Of a stretch of DNA of 64,000 nucleotides, positions 44,465 to 56,534 are shown piece by piece (the stretch's first letter is position 1; each line of letters starts with the position of its first letter). This stretch comes from Aspergillus flavus (taxonomy: Eukaryota; Ascomycota; Eurotiomycetes; Eurotiales; Aspergillaceae): contig NC_092410.1 of assembly GCF_009017415.1 (NCBI RefSeq), positions 3,534,001-3,598,000 of the forward strand. Direction: 5' to 3'. The translations under genes and the position numbers were made by a program. The notes under the pieces were generated by a model that was not told where the DNA came from, ran no database searches, and saw only the letters and a program-made list of their open reading frames with translations.

Positions 44465-47400
44465 TTAGTGTAAAAATCGATCGTTGTCTCCGTACGAGGC
44501 GTAGTCTTCGACAATGATATTATCTGAATAGGGTCTGGTGTCGGTCGGATCGTCGTCGTCGTCGCTACTGTCCTCAGGGGTGTCTGCGTTACCATGAGAT
44601 GCAGATGCACCGCCCAGGTCCTCCGGTCGCTTTCTGCGCTGGAAGTCTTGTGCATGGGCGGAGGCCAGAATGGTTCCCACTCGAGATAAGCCGCGTGCCC
44701 GGAGGGATGTACCCGGTGTGGGCGGAGTTCCGTGTTCTATATCGGCCGCAGGAGGTTGAGGAGTGGGCTGCTGTGGTTCCTGGACCACCATTTCTTCGGT
44801 TGGTTGGTCGGTTTCTGTATGTGGCGAGGCCACCTCGTAGGGTAATGGCACGTCTCTTGACGCGCGGAAAAGCAGCACATTCGTGCAATGTTCGTTCTCC
44901 ACTCGAAATATCGTCCATATACCTCTTCGCGAGATCTCCGAGAACGCGACTACAAAGCTGAGCACGGCGGAATGTTGGATGTCGTGAGCGAATATGGCGT
45001 AGAATATCCAGTTGAATCGCACAACGACATCGATAACCATGGCTGCATAATAGACCCAGGCCCTGTGGAAAGCCAGGACCTCGCGTAGAAGGGGGTGTTT
45101 CGCATATGGGTTCCCTAAACTCCAGTCCATGGCAAGGTCCCAAACGCAGCAATAAACAGCATTCAATAACGCGAACGTGATGAACGGTGCCTGGAACCGG
45201 GTAACCCTGTCGATGCGATACATACTCAGGGTGGCGTAATAGAGAACTCCAAAGATGTACTTTCCGAAATTCAGCAGATGCGGGAAAACGTTCCGTGTGT
45301 CAGCGTATCGACGTAGACACTGCAAAGCTCTCCATATAGACGGGAGGCAACTGAAGAATCCCAAGAGTCTGGAGTGAGAAGAATTGCACTGTGCGTGATC
45401 GGTCCAGTGCTTGGCATAAAGACAGAAAAATAGCTCGATATTCTAGATTCATCATTAGCTTCAAAGTGTCAGAGGATGATGTTACACTTACCCCCATAGC
45501 ATAGGTCTGCGAGCAGTACATGTCGCCCAGAAAGAAATCCCGAAACTCGACAGGATACAGTCCTGCTAGTAATAGACGCCACTGCTGCTTGTCAGCATGG
45601 CCATTCCCGAATACAGCTGCATGTTCACTCACATTGGAATATGCCCACCATTTTCGACTGCGATGATACAGTACGCGGGCAGGGAGAAAAAGGACGATCA
45701 CCGTTATCCCTATAAGCACGACTGGCCAATAAATATACATGGCATTAACCGATAAAAAGTTAAGCCACATGAAGAGACCCAACAGGAACATGAAAAGGCA
45801 AGGTAGCTGCTGAGGCGTTAGCTAGAAAGCGAGAATAGTATGTGGGTAGCCCGTACCTCAGTTAACTGACGCCAGTCTAACGCAGTTCTGGTATCGTATT
45901 CGAAAATGAAGACATAGTTGATTTTGCTCCTCGTCCATATGATACAATCCAAGCAAAATAGTAGGAAGTGAAAGACTATAAGGAAGAACCCGCCGTATAT
46001 CTGTACAACTCAGTCCCGTCATGATCAATACAGCCAAATATGGCGAATAACAGAGGCATTTGAACTAACCTGGAGTAAATAGCTGGTGTGGATCGGTATA
46101 ATGGGATCGGGGTGATGAAAATGCTGACTGGCGTATATCAGAGCTTGGATGCCGAACAGTATACCAGCCATGAGGAGAAGGCCCGCACGGAACGTGTTCG
46201 GAGAGTAGTCGCCCGATTTCCTCAGAGTTTTGCGTAATTTGGAGATGGCGATCTTGCGATTCCCGCGTTCAAAATAGCGAGCGTATAGATCCTCCGCCGC
46301 GGCCATCAAGTTCTCGGTGACCTCACTTTGTACAAACCACGCCTTGTTGACCTTATCCGACATGTACCTCAGAGGCGGACGGGAGTTAACGGCCTTGTCA
46401 TACTTCTTATTGATCTTGCGAAAGGCAGTTCTATTGAGATACGCGTACGCTTTCAGTAGCTCCACGCCGCGGTAGAACTCCTGTAGCGCATGTTTAAGCT
46501 TCCGCTTGGCAGAACGATAGGGCACCTCATGATTTACTGCGTTTTCGGGTCGTCGCGAGAAGTCCCTGCGGCGGTTCACAACCTCTGCATCCTGTCCTTG
46601 GTTTGCTGCCGGGGTGGCCAATTCGGCCAATGCCTTGGAATTCTTCCCGATTCGACGTCCCACAAAGGCCTCCTTTAGCCGAGAACCGTTGAGTCCCCCA
46701 AAACCGGTCGGCTTGTGCGAGTGTCCGTGCTGCGTTCGACCCTTCTTATTGCTCAAGACTTCCTGGATCCGTTGGTCGCGCATAATATGAAGTTGTTCCT
46801 TAAGCACCTTTAAGCGTTCAGTAGCTTCCTCTTCCTTCATCTGATAGAACGACTCGATCTTGGCCAGTTCATCGTCCAAGAATGCGAAGAACTCGTCTTG
46901 CCGCCGTTGGAATTCCGACGACGGTTGATCATCCTGTTTCTCCTGCGACTCGGTGTATGTGAATACCCGCTTCAGGATCTGGGAGGCTCTCTTGCTGTTT
47001 GAGCCAGAAAATGTGTTTCTCTTGGAGTCCTTATCGGTGTTGGCGGACGGGCTCAGCTGGGAAATTTCCGGCACGGTCCTGGTACTGCCATTGCGCGCCA
47101 TAACCGGCGAAGGGCTTCGGGGTTCATCTTGGCGGGTGATCTCGCTATTCGGATCAAAGTCCTGTACCTTCAAGTCGATCGCCGGGTCCGGTAATTCGAA
47201 CGAGGCCACATCTGAAGAACCAGCATGCAGCGGTGGTGTCGCAAGGATGCTTCCATAGTTTCCTACCGTCGTTGAGAATCGGGAGCCAGGCACTCGCAGG
47301 GGCTGGCGCTCGCTTCGCCGACCGGGAGTTGAGCGCGATGTTCGGGAACCACTTCTGCCTGGCGATGTCGGGTTGTAAGTCGGGTCGGTGGCTGGATGCT

Positions 47401-47765
47401 TTCTGTCCGGTTGATGGAAAGAGGAGGGAGGGTCGGGACCACTGGCGGTTACCGTTGATGGATCGCCATGGTTGACGTGTCGGAGAGACGAATGGCTGGG
47501 ACTTCGATTGGTCTTCTGGAGCGCCCGTGAAATGGCCTTAAGTTTCTTTTTGCCCGCCTACAACCCGAACGAGACGGTCAACTTGGGGGAACCAGCGAAA
47601 AAGAAAAGAGAAACAAACACACACAGTGGGATCAAACCTTGTAGTCGAGATATTTGGCGCGCCATTCTGGAACTAATTCCCGTTCCAGCTCTCTGTGGAC
47701 TCCAATGTTAGCCGTTATGCATGTGAATTGGTCTGCAGCAGTGTAACCAACTTGGCGAATTTCAT
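44465..47765 (-). CDS. syg1: SPX-EXS domain protein (SYG1/XPR1-like phosphate exporter)
   Basis: Membrane protein with an inositol-polyphosphate-sensing SPX domain and a C-terminal EXS domain, as in XPR1 phosphate exporters and yeast Syg1. Six exons: 47765-47752 (14 nt), 47692-47638, 47557-46070, 46000-45857, 45806-45492 and 45442-44465, giving 997 residues. SPX is in three parts, as usual: MKFAKELERELVPEWRAKYL at the N-terminus, FQRRQDEFFAFLDDELAKIESFY, and the lysine-rich AFRKINKKYDKAVNS, with long Ser-rich inserts. Transmembrane and EXS segments follow (IYGGFFLIVFHFLLFCLDC, INYVFIFEYDTRTALDWRQL, LGDMYCSQTYAMG, NRRGIWTIFRVENEHC-like). The tail is acidic (EDSSDDDDDPTD). The 14-nt start exon is supported by perfect rebuilding of the SPX N-terminus. 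Confidence 0.95.
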
Positions 47766-48861
47766 TCTGCGGAAGAGGGGAGATAAGAGGGCATGATAGT
47801 TGAGGCAAGTAGTGGTGAGAAAATGGTCGGAAGTCTCAATTCAGACGAGTGTGGGTTCGTGAATGGCCGTTATGTTGGGAGTTCCAGAGCTCTCAGGTCG
47901 CTCTTTATATCATCCTGAGGGAAGGGAAGACGTTGCACTCAGGAAAATTGATCTGTCTTAGACCAATTTTAAGTATAGCAATGGAGCTGTCAGTGAAAAA
48001 GAGACGAGTAGGAAAACCACCACCAAGGGAACAGATGGGTGGTTTCAAAATAAAAAAGAAAAAAAAAAAAAGGAAAGATGAAAGAATTTTCAACCATTCA
48101 GTGCTCGCCAAGGACAATCATGACTGATAGATCTTCCTGGTGATTGAAGTACCTAACTCTTTTGCCAACACCGTCGGGAGATCATTTTGGGCCAGGGCAT
48201 CTAGGTTGATCTGGGCCAACAAATCATTGGTTTGATGCCGCCCTGATAGGCTGGAGATATGCACGTGCAGCAGTCTAAGAGACTTCATTTGTGGTTGGTT
48301 CTGGTGGGGGACCAATTCGACTCCCCTTACTGGCTCCCGAGTGCAGTTGGGCAGCTGAGTCAGTGACTTTCCACCTGTCGGAGAAATCGACCATGATTAC
48401 TCAGACAAGGACCCCTGTCGATGGATGGATGTTGTCATCCTGATCGAATCGATTACAGCATCGCCTACCGGTCATTCACCAGGTACATGAGGAGTACCCG
48501 ATCCTTTGTAGCAGACCCTAATGTTCCTGGAGTACCTGACATGTATCCTCCCACACTTACATCTCCACAGAAAGAGTGATATTCTAATGACTTTCCGAAC
48601 TCTGCGGAATCCTACATAACTCTTGTACTTTGACTAAACCTGCCAAGGCGCGTTGGTATTTGCCAAGCGCGATTATTTGTTTGTATTTCAATCGCCCAAG
48701 GGACCTTTATATGCACTTGAGAGAATAACCTACAGAATGGAAAACTTGACAGGTTTCTTTCACAAATGTTTATTTATTCATTTCTATTTACATATGTCAT
48801 CACCTGGAACTGACGAGGACCGTCTCCTGCGACATCTATGTTCACTCCGTCTGTGAAATAT
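47766..48861. other. Intergenic with poly-A tract
   Basis: Upstream region of the SPX-EXS gene and 3' flank of the CipC-like gene. A purine/A-rich run lies at about 48048-48075. No gene is supported. Confidence 0.55.
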
Positions 48862-49540
48862 TTACCACCGGTCAACTTGGTCTCCCTGGCGGCCCTCGTG
48901 GTGTGGGTGCTCGTCAAAGCGATTGCGCTCGAAAGACGGGTGAGGTTTGTGCTCATTAGGGTTAAAGTGAGGAGCATTTTGTCCGCGCTCGTAGTGCTCT
49001 TCGTACAAGCGCTGGGCGTTCTCCTCGGCCTGCTTCTTAGCTTTATGCTCGTCGATCGCATTCAAGCCCTTGGTCTCAACCAATCTCGTGACACCAGCAG
49101 CGGCCAATCCAGCAATTACCTGCTTGGCAGTGCTGTGAGAGACTTCTTTGCCTATTGTGGTTCCAGAAGCGTTAACAGGCGCTGTCACATGGAGCGGGAG
49201 GGAAAAGTCAACGACAGCCAGTGTTCACATACCTTCCTTGCGCTGGTGGTCTTCCCAAGCCTTCATACCGGTGAAAGCAGCGGCACCGGCAATGAGATCG
49301 TGAGAGAGGTGACCCTCGTGCTGCCCCTCCTGCACCTGTTGGTGAGCGTTCTCAGCGTCGCCTATAAAGAGAATCCTGTTAGCCATCGAAAGTCATGTGG
49401 AAAGCAACTACCCCGCTATTATGGGAAGCCCGTGTTACGACAAACAGGGGAAGCCTTGATAGCTCGCACGAGGAACAACCCGGATGAATTTGACAAAAGT
49501 CTGAAGGGGAAAAGAATGACTTACCCCAGCCGAAAGGCAT
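48862..49540 (-). CDS. CipC-like stress protein (DUF3759)
   Basis: Homologue of CipC (concanamycin-induced protein C of A. nidulans), a small soluble protein of unknown activity often induced by antibiotics, hyphal growth or host contact. Three exons: 49540-49525 (16 nt), 49361-49233 and 49181-48862, giving 154 residues. Family landmarks: MPFGWGDAENAHQQV; EGHLSHDLIAGAAAFTGMKAWEDHQRKE; EVSHSTAKQVIAGLAAAGVTRLVETKGLNAIDEHKAKKQAEE. Compared with classical CipC, there is a short insert (APVNASGTTIGK) before the second block and a longer His/Pro-rich tail (PHFNPNEHKPHPSFERN...HPHHEG). The first intron is 163 nt, the second 51. There is no signal peptide. Confidence 0.94.
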
Positions 49541-51369
49541 TGTGAATGATTTATGCGGTATGTAAAGAAAATAAAAGGGGAGAAGATGGATATGGATGAG
49601 AGGAACAGGATATTTTGCAGAGAATGATGAGAAGAATAGTCTGAGCAGCAGTGGGTGCGATACGTCTTAATATACCCCGACACCCCCACCAAGCTGGCGT
49701 ACTCTTCAGCTTATCGCTACCCCTCCATCTGCCTACGTTGCTCTCTGCCCCACCTATCTCATCTCATGAGGATCGGATTTCGGACCTGGGCGAGAAGGGA
49801 GGCAACCCATGCGATGGGTGGTGGACCAATCGAACAGATCACACCCAGTGATCAGACGCAGAGACTGCCACGTTACCAAAAGCATAACAGCGGGTGCGGC
49901 ATAGGAGGCGATCACTGATAGGAGTGCTTCGATGCGCGAAGATGCACATCAGCCACCGCCAAGCCACCGAGACGAGGAGACGCTGGCGCTTAGCTTCCTC
50001 CGGTACCAGACTATGGTTTTGTTGAATCCAACCACGGTATGGGTTTGATGGACATGATCCAGTTGTCGGGGCTCTTGGCAGAGGAGAGGGGCGTGGCTTG
50101 AAACGTAACAAAGATTGGAGTGGATCAAGGTCCTCATTCCTCGTAGCACCGAGCGCGTTATGCTCGTTCAATAGAATCCTGCCTTAGGCATCGGAGATTG
50201 AAGGACGGCTACATAGTACACAGTAGATGGATGATAGAAGATACTGTTATCGTTGGAAGAGCGTCAGGGCGAAACCATTCGTCTTCTCATGAGCGGGACA
50301 CCGTAGTGAGTCTAGGGACATACGTGTCTCCAGAGATCCATAGGCTATGCAGCGCCGATCGAATGGATCCACTTGGCACTGACTGGGTCGTGCCCCCTCA
50401 GCCTTACTCCTGGGCGCGTAAACTAAAAATACGGTCATCAGCCACGGGAGCCACAAATTCCGAAGCCGGTCGACCCCCGCTAAGCTTCTCTTGTCCAAGG
50501 CTTGACGGCGCCCTACGCCATAGGCCAGGAGATCGTGTCGGCAGTTCAAACAACAGTGGGAAAGATATATATCCCCGGAAAAGAATTCCATAATGCCTTG
50601 AAAAAACCACAAAGCAATCGAAGAGGTCAATCCTGGGTTACACCCCTGCATTAGGAATGGAACAGCTTGTTTCATTTCCTCAGCCAGCAAATGTTAGCTT
50701 CCCTCCTTTTTTGGCTCATGAAGTGGAGAGTATCAGAAGACGCCCATTTGTTTGGGGCGAGTGTACTCCGTAATAATTTCCCCACTTTAGAACATCAGGA
50801 GAGGATAAAGTAAGTAACTCGGAGTAACAGAAATACCTTAGAGCCGAGGACCACCGAATGGCCTCCGACGTCGCTGGTAGTGGCGGTGAATGGACGGCAG
50901 GCAACCACCCGTACTTCGTACGGAGTACTAAAAGGAACAATCTGTGGCTGTGGCTGAGGCTGAAGTGGGGACAACGGCGGTAGCCTGAGGTACTATCGAT
51001 TTACTAACGGAATACCAGACTACGTATGCTTTCAGCAAGGGGGGACGGACCTGTGAATATTGTTCTTTCAGACATGGTTCTCAATACGGACGTCATTTCA
51101 TACCTATCAAACAGCATTTCTATCCTTCCCTATTACGTTGAGGTTGTCAACATGAGTCTTTCCACTGTTATTTATGGCAGTGCAGATTAAAATGCTGCAT
51201 TTACGCGTAGTCAAGACTTCTTGTCATATCATCCTTATTACCTACTTAGCGACAAATCAAAGTACTACTAATTGCGATCTGAGAACAAGAGAAGATTTCC
51301 AACTTTCCTCATCAAGCAAAAATTAGAAAGTATGATTCAAATTCCAGCTCTTAGTCAACCTGCATTCTA
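49541..51369. other. Intergenic, 1.8 kb
   Basis: Promoter side of the CipC-like gene and a long stretch without a supported gene. The largest open frame (50247-50690, minus) has no domain and an odd composition. Confidence 0.5.
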
Positions 51370-51862
51370 TCATATGCAAATGAACGGCTGCATCGGGCGG
51401 TCATCTTCCGCCCACTTAGGTGCCTCAGGCCAGAAAACTGGTGGCAACAGCTCTGCAGGGTGTCTGGTGGGTTCCCACTCTAGTGTTCGATATATCATGG
51501 TCACTTGGTAGCATTGCCATATGGGAAGCCATGGCGTATACAGACAGTAAACCCACTTAATAGTACTATGAATGCAGTGACATTTACATTGTTCTGAGAA
51601 GAATACTTACTAGCAAACCAGACCTCATTAACAAAGCTCTCGGGGGTGAAGTGATCCACATTTGGGAGGATCCCCGGAGCCACGTTTTCAAGTACTAAAC
51701 ATCAGGTCTCTCCTCGGATAGCATGCCCTTTAACGTCTTCTACTACAATTGTTTGACCAGGTCACAGTGAAGCTTCCACGTGAGCGGAATCCAGTTAAGC
51801 TTAGCGTCCAGTTGAACCATCACATTAATCGAAACCTTGCTGATGTTTCTATATAGAGACAT
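51370..51862 (-). CDS. Candidate small three-exon gene, unknown function
   Basis: I do not recognise this protein. Three coding-like blocks on the minus strand join in phase: 51862-51766, 51694-51611 and 51503-51370, giving 104 residues with ATG at 51862 and TGA at 51370. The blocks read MSLYRNISKVSINVM and LNWIPLTWKL; LENVAPGILPNVDHFTPESF; and MIYRTLEWEPTRHPAELLPP. The second intron has a strong GTAAGT donor. The first needs a weaker GTGACC donor, and the first acceptor is TTTAG. Composition is soluble and Trp/Pro-rich, with no signal peptide. It could instead be a decayed fragment of a longer gene. Confidence 0.38.
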
Positions 51863-52724
51863 TCCTGAAGAATCTGACTTCTTGCAAGGCAGGCCCTGTC
51901 ATTGTCTTTCTTCCGGCTGTGACGGATCAAACTAATTCCACTTCGGCTTAGGTGTCGATTCTAGGCGTCAAATATGAAGTCCCCGCCAGCTTCTCTAAAA
52001 GCTTCCGCGATAGTGTATACTACAGTAAATCCCCGATGTAAGCGACTCCAATCTACAGGTGTCGAAGTTCAATCTCCATACAAATTCCCTCGAATCCTCA
52101 AAATGGGGAGATTTCTTAGAGGTAGCGATCCCATACCATCTGGACGACATCCATGTATGTGGATCAACATAATGACTAGTACAGTTTAATGTTTTACCTA
52201 TTGAATGATCTACTGAATAATTGATATCTTTATTCAGATTCTGGACCTCATGGTTTGGCTAAAGATAGTAATGATTCTCGGTGAACTGGTTTAGGTGATA
52301 CGTCTAGTGATCGGATTGGTCCAACAAGACAACCTTCTTTTAGCCCAGGGTCCGATCCTTTTCTTCAGCTCGTATACCCGAAGAGGCAATGTTCTTCAGA
52401 ACTGATAGACTAGGGTAGGCTAACAAGACCGAACTATCGATCTCCCTACCAATCACTACCTATATTATATTATATAGTATCCCCAAGCAGTGATAGTGAA
52501 ATACTAAAATCAATAGTCAGAAGATATTCCTTCAGCCGAATTGAGAACTTCAATATCCAGCAACGGAGTTGGTAGTGTTGGTCAGGCCTATAGAGCTCGA
52601 TCGAGAACTTTATATAAACTGACCAGTGACCAGTGACTCTCAGTATAATCCGTATATTACTCACCTAACCTTTCTTTATTTCCCCAACCATTTATCTATA
52701 CGCATCCGATAAACTGTCATCAAC
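51863..52724. other. Intergenic, promoter of secreted protein gene
   Basis: AT-rich. No gene is seen. The last 60 bases before 52725 are pyrimidine-rich leader sequence. Confidence 0.55.
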
Positions 52725-53314
52725 ATGCGATGGACATTCTCCTTTACTTCTCTTTTTATCCTCTGGATTTTCTTATTCACCAATGCGCTGGCACAGGATA
52801 AGCTCTGCATGGATAACATGGGCCCAATCGGTGAAGTAGCGAGCAAGCAACTAGGCCCTGTATTCGACAAACTGGTCTGCAGCAAGGGTATAAAGCCTAG
52901 CAAGGCAGACTGGAAATGGCTCGAGCCAAAGCTACAGCCAATCATCAACAATATCAAAAAATGTCCCCAGAAACCAGCCTTGCCCAACTACAAACCCAAG
53001 GTCGAAAAGCTTGCAGACGCGATTGTGGCGAAATGCACAAAGCCCAACCACAACTACTGCAAGGATGAGGATCTTAAAGCGATCAAATCTTGCGCCGTTG
53101 CGGAGGCTCTTGGATGGGGTATGATGAATATGGATATGCTGAAATATGCCGACAAGAAGAATTGTGAAAAGCTTGTTCCCTGCTTGATGAACCCGAAGAC
53201 TTGGGCGCCTGGCAAGACGATTATAGCCGAATATGCTAAGCATAAAGGGTTAGTTGTTGAAGTGGTATCCGGGTGGTTTCTTTACTAATGCGATATCATA
53301 GGGCACATGCTTGA
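52725..53314 (+). CDS. Small secreted cysteine-rich protein
   Basis: I do not recognise the family. A signal peptide is clear (residues 1-23, ending TNALA). The mature part is Lys-rich with eight cysteines at residues 28, 52, 80, 104, 112, 123, 147 and 153, enough for four disulphides. The best model has two exons, 52725-53248 and 53302-53314, giving 178 residues ending HKGAHA. The intron 53249-53301 has a GTTAGT donor, a CTAAT branch point at about 53285-53289 and a CATAG acceptor. If it is not spliced, the frame runs to 53288 (187 residues, ending GWFLY). A secreted, disulphide-bonded fungal protein of this size may be an effector-like or cell-surface protein, but no activity is implied by the sequence. 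Confidence 0.8.
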
Positions 53315-53917
53315 ACTGTTGCAGAGCAAAGCCTTAGCACAGTTCTACTTTGCTTGGCGAGTGACTATGGGTTTTAAGTGTTTACTTGATGGGCTATGTC
53401 TGAGACTCACTCCAAGAGTCACTGTATTACATGCATTCTATAAAACAACTTCCATATTATCCTTAATCAGACCTTGGTCATCAGGAAATGCTATACTCTT
53501 TGGCTAGCTTTAGTAGAATTGGTAGTATGGTCAGGTCCGTGATAACGTCTATTGCTTGGGACGACGCTGTTTGTATATCTCGATAGATTCCAAATTTGTT
53601 ACAATAATTCCAGGCAACAGTCGTAATACCATCCCAGTCCTTCCTGTAGTTCATTCATTAGTGAAAGTATGATACCAATCACGAACTATTCACCGGTAAT
53701 AGAATCCAATGCAATCAACGGAGTAGGAGTGGGGTGTGTGTAAGAAACAATAACGCACACACTAAAAAAGAAACGCAATTAACGAATGGAATCTTAAGAT
53801 GAGAGTTCCGGAAAAGCTACCCGGGATATCAAGTGGGAATTGTACCATATGCTATCAATCTCTATCGATGTAAAACCAAAGTCTCTTTGCCTCTTCCTCC
53901 GATATCACCTCTGTTTG
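53315..53917. other. Convergent 3' flanks
   Basis: Spacer between the secreted protein gene and the phosphotransferase pseudogene. No gene is seen. Confidence 0.55.
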
Positions 53918-55641
53918 TCACTGAAGGTACAGTTGGTATAGCTCAGCATGTCTTTCTTGGACTTTGCCAAAGTCAAGCTGAGGCGATACCCAGCCGTCAT
54001 CATCAGAATGCAACAGCTCCTGTGTATACGATTTCAATTTATGCCAATCCATATACCGTGAAAGCTCAAGCCTATGTTTACAGATCATCATCTGTGATCG
54101 AGAAAGGACACGAGCCAGGGAGGCCCAACTCACGCCAGCTTTCAGAAATCTGGATCAGGGAATCACGGAGCGGTATTATCCCATCTTTCCACGTTGTTTC
54201 GCAAGATGAGAACAGGTGTCGCATAGCTTAGTGGACTCGAGTCAGAGCAAAAGACGACGGAAGGTGGTTCTTGGTAAGTGCCGCTTCATAACACTTTGAA
54301 AGTAGAGCTTGATCGTTCACAGCCTCCGCGAAAGCCTTTTCATCTGGGTCCATTTCGTCAAAGTTTGATGGTAGTTCTGGTTTTATCAACCCGGTTTCGT
54401 AGTTCTCTGGCGGGCTAAGGAAGTATGGCCATTGGACTTGCATGAACGCGGGCATGACCGAGAGAAATTGCCAGTCGATAATGCTCACTATATCTGTTGG
54501 ATCTTGGTCACAAATGTATATATTGCCTAGATGGAGGTCTCTGTGCCATAGCGTTGGACGACAGTAGGGTTTCACAATAGGGTGCTCTGCTAGTTTCGGT
54601 ATTATATCCATGGCAGCTTCCAGGATCCGAGAATGCTCGTCCTTAGAGCCAAAATGTGGTCCACGAGGAAGAAAGGTGGAAGTTTGTATCTGTGTAAGGC
54701 CACGCCCGGCCAATGCAAGACCGAGGTCCGTGAGGTTCATCCCTATAGTATACACCCTTAGTACTGATTCAACAAGAGGCCTAGAGGACGACAAACATGG
54801 ACCTGAATGGGTCCCGTTTTCGCATTGGGGAAACCATGACTCATTATATGTTGTCCAAGCCAATACTCGTCGTTCACTGTTGCGGCCGAAAGTTGAGGAG
54901 CAGAATGTAGCATATACAAATTTCCATAGCCTGGAAACTCCAAAGATGCTAGCTGACCTTCCAGCCTGGCCAGGTTCTTAATAAACTTGAAGCCTTGTAG
55001 CTGGTTCATGTCACCCCACACGTCAACTAACTGTCTGCCACGGGCTTTCTCCATCAGGATATACTCTGACCCAATGGGGTTCGAAGCGTCGGAGCTCCAC
55101 GCGATGACGTTGGGGACTGGCACAGCGGTATGAGCTCTCACTATTAGACATAGGTACATTAGCAGCAAAATTGCCCATAGAAAAGGGAGTTCCCACCATA
55201 GTTCAAGACAGCTACTTCAGATGCAGTGCTATGCTCCATCGGTACGATGCGAGGGAATGGCATTTTCGCAACGACCTCTTTTCCATTCTCTGCTGTCATT
55301 AACGTCACCTTATTAAACCCGCCTTCCATTTTGTCAATCTTGGAGATGGGCGAAGAGACAGAAGGTAAAGAAGAAACCATGGTGCAGAGCGCATCAACGT
55401 TGAATTCTGTATATCGCTTTGCTTTTTCGCTCCTCTCGTTAACCAGGAAGCGTCCGTTTGTGTACTCAAACAGCTGCTCATATCGGATAGGTTCTCCTAG
55501 AACCAGGTAGAAATGTTAATAGAAAAATACCATGCTGGTGATCCCGGGAAGCCTACCTCGACAAGTGAAAGATATACTTCTGGAGAAAGTTTTTATAGTA
55601 AGTGGAGGTAGAGCCAAAACCTTCCTTTGTAGCATGTGCAT
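53918..55641 (-). pseudogene. Aminoglycoside-phosphotransferase-family (APH) kinase-like pseudogene
   Basis: Fungal APH/choline-kinase-like fold protein. Exons join in phase at first: 55641-55557 (presequence-like), 55496-55197 (GEPIRYEQLFEYTNGRF, then DKMEGGFNKVTLM and the lysine block EVVAKMPFP), then from 55140 (VPVPNVIAWSSD, GSEYILMEKARG). Three lesions follow. A one-base shift lies near 54849-54856, where DEYWLG changes frame. An in-frame TAA is at 54228-54230. A second shift lies near 54077-54092, after SITDDDL. The later frames still carry the catalytic loop WHRDLHLGNI (about 54520-54548), the metal site IIDWQ, the helix block RDSLIQISESWRELGL and the tail SDDDGWVSPQLDFG. No GT-AG introns remove these breaks. 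Such relatives are usually called protein kinase-like or APH proteins with unknown substrates; drug modification should not be assumed. Confidence 0.82.
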
Positions 55642-56534
55642 GGTTAAGTATGTTATGATGGAGCTAGACGACTGCGAGGTAGATATTTGTTGTGTGTCCT
55701 TCAACTACTATACGATAAACAGAGAAAGCCATTATACGACTGTGCGTCAGGTAACTCATCAGGTGACTGACATGTTATTGTCCAGATTGAAGCGTCAGGT
55801 CTTAGCAGACCTTCCCGTGATCCTAGTCAGGTGACGTGACTGGAGAATGCAGACGACATATATCATGATAGCAAAGTGTTGATGATAGAGTCATCTATAG
55901 AGAAGACACTATTATCGGTCATATAATATAGCGTCATCATGGCCTCAAAGGCCAAAGAAGATAGTATTTAGCTGAAGTTGAACGTTCATGTGTTTCCAAT
56001 CGAACAATAAAATCTAGATTATTGTCAATTATTATTCGTAGAATAATATCCATCTGCTGGCAGGTGCTAGACGGCGTTAAAGCTTTGAATGCAGCTATTT
56101 GCCTACATAAATGGATACCTTCGGCATGTAACGAGAGTTTGCTCACTGTAGTAAGGATTGATGTAAAGGCAATATGTTAAATAGAAGTTATATAGCTTTA
56201 TGATGCATTATCAACGATATGGATACGGAAATGATCAATTCATTAAAATACTATGTAAACCAAACCATCTAATCATGGAACACACCAAAACTGTCACCTG
56301 TCCGATAGAGACATAAGACAAATATTAAATGAAGTGCTAAACTCAAACGTGATGGTGTATGAAACGCAGACAACCTTCGATATTTAAAACTTTTTCAGAA
56401 AATAAGTAGTCTATGTTCGAGCATGATGGCGTATGTGTCTTGACCAAGGCTGCAGGGAGCCAGGGAACTAGACAATATTGGACTACACCACCGGGTAGTA
56501 CCAAGGAGCATCGTGTATATAGATAAATGTGTTC
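55642..56534. other. Intergenic, AT-rich
   Basis: No gene is seen. The sequence is notably AT-rich (56150-56420). It holds the promoter of the pseudogene and the 3' flank of the oxidase gene. Confidence 0.6.

Noticed and set aside
48838..49545. 235-codon + strand open frame over the CipC-like gene
   Set aside because: It runs antisense across both exons and introns of a well-supported gene and has no domain.
53302..53507. Longer last exon of the secreted protein (continuing to 53507)
   Set aside because: Checking phase at the 53301 acceptor gives a stop after 13 nt; the longer frame is not in phase.
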